In this document: piece after piece, positions 60,261 through 64,000 of the stretch | How positions within the stretch are numbered: the stretch's first letter is position 1 | How the letters are laid out: each line of letters opens with the position of its first letter | Origin: Kineosporia babensis | GTDB lineage: Bacteria > Actinomycetota > Actinomycetes > Actinomycetales > Kineosporiaceae | Assembly: GCF_021129305.1 (NCBI RefSeq) | Contig: NZ_JAJOMB010000001.1 | Coordinates: 248,001-312,000 of the forward strand | DNA: 64,000 bases | Reading direction: 5' to 3' | Program-made: the position numbers and the translations under genes | Notes under the pieces: model-generated | Told to the model about the DNA's origin: nothing | What the model saw: only the letters and a program-made list of their open reading frames with translations | Database searches by the model: none

Positions 60261-60332
60261 GGGGCCATCCTGACGAATCCGATGCCCACGGTCCAGCAAA
60301 GCATTCTTGGCGGTATTGCGTAGCCTGGCTTC
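60261..60332. promoter_or_regulatory. Divergent dapA/LysR promoter region
   Basis: The 72-bp gap contains GCAA (60296-60299) and TTGC (60316-60319) in inverted order around AT-richer sequence, the loose shape of a LysR-type box. It must hold both promoters. Confidence 0.4.
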
Positions 60333-61232
60333 ATGATCGATGTGACCGCCCTGCGCGCCCTGCGTTCCGTGGCCACGCTGGGCACCCTGGCCCGGGCCGC
60401 CGACGAGCTGGGCTTCACCGCCTCGGCCGTGTCCCAGCAGATCAAACGCCTGGAACGCGAGGTCGGCGTGCCCGTCCTGGCCCCGGCCGGTCGCGGCGTG
60501 GTCCTGACCCCGGCCGGGCAGGCCATCGTCGACACCGCCCCCTCGGTCTTCCAGGCCCTCGAGCACTGCGCCGAGGCCGCCCGTTCGGTGGCCGACGGCG
60601 CCCCCAGCGGAACCCTGCGCGTAGTCGCCTTCTCCACCGGCGTCCGCGGCCTGCTCGCCCCCGTCGTCCCTGCGCTCTCCACCCACGCCCCCGAACTACG
60701 GCTGCACATCTCCGAAGAAGACCCCGAACAAGCCCTCCGCAGCGTGGACGCCGGCACTGCCGACCTGGCGCTCACCCACGACGCCGACGGACTCCCGGTA
60801 GCCCTCTCCCCCTCCATGCTGCAGCGGCACATCCACACAGACGTCGGTGACGTCGTCCTCCATCGCTCCCACCCCCTCGCCGAACTGGATCGCCCCCTGG
60901 CGGTCTCCGACCTGGCCGGCCACGCCTGGGTCACCTCTCCCCCGGGAACCGTGTGCCACCAATGGTTTCGACGTCTGTTCGCCGGTGCCGGAGTAGAACC
61001 AGACGTCCGCCACCTGATCGACGACTTCAGCACCCAACTCTCCCTCGTAGCCTCCGGCGACGTCATAGCCTTGATCCCCCGCCTGGCCCGCCCCCCGCTA
61101 CGCGAAGACCTGCTGTCACTCCCCCTGAAGCGAGCCCCCAAGCGAGAGGTCTACGCCGCCTGGCGCCGCAGCGCCAACGCCAGCCCCGCAATCCAGGCCG
61201 TCCTCCGGGAACTGAGCAAGACAGACGCCTGA
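60333..61232 (+). CDS. LysR-family transcriptional regulator
   Basis: A 299-residue LysR regulator. The N-terminal winged helix is standard (LRALRSVATLGTLARAADELGFTASAVSQQIKRLEREVGVPVL, then VVLTPAG). The C-terminal periplasmic-binding-like domain includes LRVVAFSTG and ISEEDPEQALRSVDAGTADLAL. It is divergent from dapA, its probable target; effector unknown. The 3' part of the gene is unusually C-rich in codon third positions. ATG at 60333. Confidence 0.9.
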   Translation: MIDVTALRALRSVATLGTLARAADELGFTASAVSQQIKRLEREVGVPVLAPAGRGVVLTPAGQAIVDTAPSVFQALEHCAEAARSVADGAPSGTLRVVAFSTGVRGLLAPVVPALSTHAPELRLHISEEDPEQALRSVDAGTADLALTHDADGLPVALSPSMLQRHIHTDVGDVVLHRSHPLAELDRPLAVSDLAGHAWVTSPPGTVCHQWFRRLFAGAGVEPDVRHLIDDFSTQLSLVASGDVIALIPRLARPPLREDLLSLPLKRAPKREVYAAWRRSANASPAIQAVLRELSKTDA

Positions 61233-61286
61233 CGTGGCCCTAACGGACCTCTAGGCAAGAACCGGCGACGCGACTACCCTCAGGAC

Positions 61287-61302
61287 ATACCAAGGAAGGT
61301 AT
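61287..61302. promoter_or_regulatory. Candidate HigA operator
   Basis: An imperfect palindrome with arms ATACC (61287-61291) and GGTAT (61298-61302) lies 12 bp before the toxin gene start, where a HigA-type antitoxin normally binds to repress its operon. Confidence 0.5.
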
Positions 61303-61313
61303 ATCGTTCATAT

Positions 61314-61702
61314 GTGACGAGACACCACGTCATCGAGCTCGAGCCGGAGGTCCGCGAGTGGCTCGGGACGTTGACGCTCATTGAATATGCCAAGGTCGAG
61401 GCGATGGCCGACATCCTCTCCGAACGCGCCGAGACGTTGGGTGAGCCCTATTCGCGCCACCTGCGAGGCAAGACCCGGGAATTGCGTTCCACTTGGCTCG
61501 GGACGCCGTCCGGATCAGCTACTGGCTGGCACCAGGCGCACGCGTGGTTCTCCTGACCGTCTTTCGGAAAACGAGACAGGTGGAACGGGCAGAGGTGGAG
61601 CGAGCTGTGGCAGCGCAGCAGGCGTGCGCGGAAGGCCACGAGGCCCATGCGCCTGCGACCGAGGTATACGAGCGTAAGTGGTTCTCCGGATTGGGGAAAT
61701 GA
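61314..61702 (+). pseudogene. higB: HigB-like (RelE fold) toxin, frameshifted
   Basis: The first part (61314 on) reads VIELEPEVREWLGTLTLIEYAKVEAMADILSERAETLGEPYSRHLRGKTRELR, a RelE/HigB-type toxin. The frame is then lost at about 61487-61488. One extra base there would continue as HLARDAVRISYWLAPGARVVLLTVFRKTRQVERAEV to the TGA at 61702, the usual HigB C-terminus. The sequence around CGTTCC is not a long homopolymer, so a real mutation is plausible. The toxin would be truncated or altered, leaving the antitoxin alone. GTG start. Confidence 0.75.
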
Positions 61703-61992
61703 TGACGAACGGCCACAGCCGGTGGGAGCGCACCGGAGCAGACGAGCACGCCGAAGCATATGCAGAGGCACGCGCGGCCCTCATGCTCGGGCAACTGGTC
61801 CATGACCGGCGAGCTGCCCTCGGCCTGACTCAGGCAGAACTTGCCGATCGAGCTGGGATGACTCAGCCTCAGCTCTCCCGTCTGGAGTCCGGGGGTGCCA
61901 CTCCCACTGTGCCACTCCTGGCTCGCCTGGCCGCAGCACTGGATGCCGACCTCGACATCTCGTTCCGTCCACACAGTCCGTTGGTAGCCTGA
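61699..61992 (+). CDS. higA: HigA-like XRE antitoxin
   Basis: A 97-residue antitoxin with an XRE helix-turn-helix (about 27-80: VHDRRAALGLTQAELADRAGMTQPQLSRLESGGATPTVPLLARLAAALDADLDI). The ATG at 61699 overlaps the toxin stop in ATGA, the usual arrangement for higBA with the toxin first. Because the toxin frame is broken, this may now act as a stand-alone repressor. Confidence 0.85.
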   Translation: MMTNGHSRWERTGADEHAEAYAEARAALMLGQLVHDRRAALGLTQAELADRAGMTQPQLSRLESGGATPTVPLLARLAAALDADLDISFRPHSPLVA

Positions 61993-62028
61993 CCGACACT
62001 CATCCCCGTCACTGAGACAATTGCATTC

Positions 62029-62631
62029 ATGGGGAATGAGGCACCCGCCTGGCACAACACCACGCATGACTGGGCGCGAGCGGTGGATGCCGCTCACCTG
62101 GCCGAAATCCGCGGCAAGCCGACGGCGTTCGCGCCCACCGGCGTCCTCCATCTGGTTCTCGAGGTGCTGGCGTATGCGGCCGACGAGGCGGAAAGCAAGG
62201 GACGAGTGGGGAACTGCTCGGTGGAATGGCACGCCGATGGTTCGGTGTCGGTGAGCGATGACGGGCGGGGCACCGACACCCGGTACGACGAGGCCGGCGA
62301 ACCGGTGAAGAAGCCGGTGATGAGCACGAAAGATCTGCGTTTCTTCGATTTTCCGCAGGCGCAGACGCTGCCGGACGGCCATCCGCGCCGAGGGATGTCG
62401 GTGGTGGCTGCGTTGAGCACGTGGCTGGTGCACACCAATCGGCGTCACGACCGGTCGTGGACGCAGCGCTACGAACACGGGATTCCGGTGACCGGGCTGG
62501 TGCCGCTCGAAGAGCAGGGCAGTACCGGGACGACCGTTCACTTCCGGCCGGATCCGGCGCTGTTCAGCTCGCCCCCGATGTTTCCCGCGCTGCAGATCAG
62601 GGTGGGTGCGGCTCACCCTGGAACGTCGTAG
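62029..62631 (+). CDS. Stand-alone GyrB/ParE-like GHKL ATPase domain
   Basis: This 200-residue protein resembles only the N-terminal ATPase domain of gyrase B: AFAPTGVLHLVLEVLAYAADEA (cf. the E..N...DE box, but the Mg-ligand Asn is Tyr), DDGRGTDTR (cf. DNGRGIP), RGMSVVAALSTWL (cf. GASVVNALS) and GTTVHFRPDPALF. There is no transducer, TOPRIM or C-terminal domain. ATP hydrolysis is doubtful; it may bind nucleotide or compete with gyrase. ATG at 62029. It is followed by an SDR gene after 23 bp. Confidence 0.75.
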   Translation: MGNEAPAWHNTTHDWARAVDAAHLAEIRGKPTAFAPTGVLHLVLEVLAYAADEAESKGRVGNCSVEWHADGSVSVSDDGRGTDTRYDEAGEPVKKPVMSTKDLRFFDFPQAQTLPDGHPRRGMSVVAALSTWLVHTNRRHDRSWTQRYEHGIPVTGLVPLEEQGSTGTTVHFRPDPALFSSPPMFPALQIRVGAAHPGTS

Positions 62632-62654
62632 GGCCACTGCGTAGCGTCGAGGAC

Positions 62655-63614
62655 ATGGTTTCTTATCAGCGTCCGACCGGATCGGGCTTCGGTCCGGAAA
62701 CGACTACGGCAGAGGTGCTCAGCGGTATCGATCTGACCGGCCAGGTGGCGATCGTGACCGGCGGGTACTCGGGGATCGGCATCTCGACCACGCAGGCGCT
62801 GGCCGCCGCCGGGGCCACGGTGGTGGTGCCCGCGAGACGTCCGGATGTCGCGGCGCAGCAGCTGGGCGGTATCAAGGGAGTGGAGGTGGCCGAGCTGGAC
62901 CTGGCCGACCTCGGCAGTGTGCGGGCCTTCACCGAGTCCTTCCTGACCGGCCGGAAGAGCCTGGACCTGCTGATCAACAACGCCGCCGTCATGGCTACGC
63001 CGCTGACCCGGGTGGGACCGGGCTGGGAGGCGCAGTTCGCCACCAATCACCTCGGGCACTTCGCCCTGACCGCACTGCTGTGGCCTGCGCTGGTCCGGGC
63101 CGAGGGAGCACGGGTGATCAGCCTGAGCTCCTGGGGGCACAAGGCTTCGGACATCCGGTGGGACGACCTGCAGTTCCACAACGGCTACGAGAAGTGGCAG
63201 GCGTACGGGCAGGCCAAGACCGCCAACGTGCTGTTCGCCCGCCACCTGGACAAGCTGGGCGAACCGGTTGGCGTACGGGCGTTCTCAGTGTTCCCCGGCG
63301 GCATCCGCACCCCGCTGCAGCGCCACCTTCCGGACCGCGAAATGGTCGCCCTGGGCTGGATCGATGAGGCGGGTAACGACATCTACCCCTGGAAGACTCC
63401 GGACCAGGGGGCAGCCACCACCGTCTGGGCAGCCACCTCACCACAACTCGACGGCATGGGCGGCGTCTACTGCGAGGACGTGGACGTAGCGGCGATCGCC
63501 GACCTGGGCACCGAAGAGGGCCACGCACGCGGCGTGAACCCCTACGCCATCGATCCCGTTTCTGCCGAGCGGCTTTGGACCCTGTCGGCCGGTCTGACCG
63601 GTACCAACCTCTAG
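62655..63614 (+). CDS. Short-chain dehydrogenase/reductase
   Basis: A 319-residue classical SDR of the retinol-dehydrogenase-like type: TGGYSGIG cofactor motif, NNAAV, the active-site Ser in VISLSSWGHKASD and YGQAK (YxxxK). NADP(H)-dependent oxidation or reduction of an alcohol or ketone is likely; substrate unknown. ATG at 62655 has GAGGAC upstream. The longer upstream frame overlaps the GyrB-like gene. Ends overlapping the next leftward gene by 4 bp. Confidence 0.9.
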   Translation: MVSYQRPTGSGFGPETTTAEVLSGIDLTGQVAIVTGGYSGIGISTTQALAAAGATVVVPARRPDVAAQQLGGIKGVEVAELDLADLGSVRAFTESFLTGRKSLDLLINNAAVMATPLTRVGPGWEAQFATNHLGHFALTALLWPALVRAEGARVISLSSWGHKASDIRWDDLQFHNGYEKWQAYGQAKTANVLFARHLDKLGEPVGVRAFSVFPGGIRTPLQRHLPDREMVALGWIDEAGNDIYPWKTPDQGAATTVWAATSPQLDGMGGVYCEDVDVAAIADLGTEEGHARGVNPYAIDPVSAERLWTLSAGLTGTNL

Positions 63615-64000
63615 GACCGGCGTGCAGTGCCGGTGCGGCCGCTCAGGTTGTGCACCCAGCCGTCCTCGGCCGGAAGCGCGGCGGTGAGGTCTTCGAAGTA
63701 AGTTCGGGCCAGCCGGTCGTTCTGCGCGGTGAACTGCACTGTCACCTTCGGGTGCTGGGCCAGCGCGGTGCCCAGCCGGGCGCCCAGCAGACCTCGCAGC
63801 CGACTGCCGTCGCCGAACCCGATTCGCCGCGCGACGTGGTTGTTCAGGATGACCAGGAGCTGATCGCCCTCGGCCCGGATGTCAGCCCCGATCAGCGCCC
63901 GCGGGTCGTCGGCACTGAACAGCACTCGGTCGAAGGTGTGCACCGCTCGCCAGCCCACCACCGCCATGACCAGGGCGTAGGCCACCAGCACGGCCGCCAG
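63611..64000 (-). CDS. Membrane-anchored protein, partial
   Basis: The gene enters from the right edge; the visible part reads LVAYALVMAVVGWRAVHTFDRVLF (one helix), then a soluble domain of about 100 residues ending in NLSGRTGTARRS. The frame is open to base 64000 without a clear start, so it is probably partial. The family is unknown. Confidence 0.6.
   Translation of the reverse strand: MAAVLVAYALVMAVVGWRAVHTFDRVLFSADDPRALIGADIRAEGDQLLVILNNHVARRIGFGDGSRLRGLLGARLGTALAQHPKVTVQFTAQNDRLARTYFEDLTAALPAEDGWVHNLSGRTGTARRS

Overview
The window is 64 kb of very G+C-rich DNA with many GTG starts, short intergenic gaps, a SARP/AfsR-type regulator, a SigE-family ECF sigma factor, Tat substrates and DrrAB-like transporters. 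This fits an actinomycete chromosome. The gene mix looks more like a Kineosporia-type actinomycete than a Streptomyces, but that is inference. I saw no rRNA, tRNA, CRISPR array, insertion sequence or prophage. It reads as chromosomal sequence with a few locally unusual spots.

Layout. 1-4.9 kb: the end of an apbE-like flavinylation gene with a tiny membrane-anchored partner, an acyltransferase-3/SGNH membrane enzyme, and a large anchored protein with an Fn3-like domain. 5.1-8.4 kb: an unusual redox-signalling pair, a receiver domain fused to a thioredoxin-reductase-like flavoprotein, followed by a cNMP-domain histidine kinase. 8.4-14.1 kb: a giant AfsR/SARP regulator divergent from an MFS exporter. 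14.2-18.4 kb: an MscS channel, a DNA photolyase and serA. 19.3-26.5 kb: a MacAB-like tripartite export operon (adaptor, ATPase, permease, DUF5666 protein, lipoprotein) divergent from an OmpR-family two-component system. 26.5-34.7 kb: a 7TM-PAS-SpoIIE phosphatase interrupted by a frameshift, and a 1958-residue GAF-PAS-PAS-GGDEF-EAL protein.

35-38.6 kb: an operon encoding a ribbon-helix-helix (HicB-like) protein, a DUF4097 protein and a DrrAB-type ABC transporter, preceded by three perfect TGACGTCA palindromes. 38.7-43.1 kb: a secreted LolA-like protein, a DUF1540 protein beside an AT-rich gene-free island with a strong hairpin, then a copper locus (Met/His/Cys-rich membrane protein, PCu(A)C chaperone, Tat-exported DyP peroxidase). 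43.1-47.5 kb: a HEAT-repeat protein, a secreted protein, a DUF4386 membrane protein and a kinesin-light-chain-type TPR protein.

47.6-49.8 kb is the most intriguing part. A SigE-family sigma factor and its membrane partner are bracketed by two near-identical ECF-type promoter elements. The second sits in front of four consecutive hairpins that end in a terminator-like stem, which is a candidate small RNA. After it comes a 61-aa membrane protein whose ribosome binding site lies inside a hairpin. 49.8-64 kb: housekeeping and small enzymes (esterase, CPBP protease, DODA-type dioxygenase, Tat-exported GH43-like protein, thyA, PGPGW protein, BLUF photoreceptor, deaminase, epimerase, a degenerate 2H phosphoesterase, dapA with a divergent LysR, a higBA pair with a frameshifted toxin, a stand-alone GyrB-like ATPase fragment and an SDR).

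Convergent genes are tightly packed (several overlap by 4-12 bp) or are separated by long perfect inverted repeats that probably act as bidirectional terminators.
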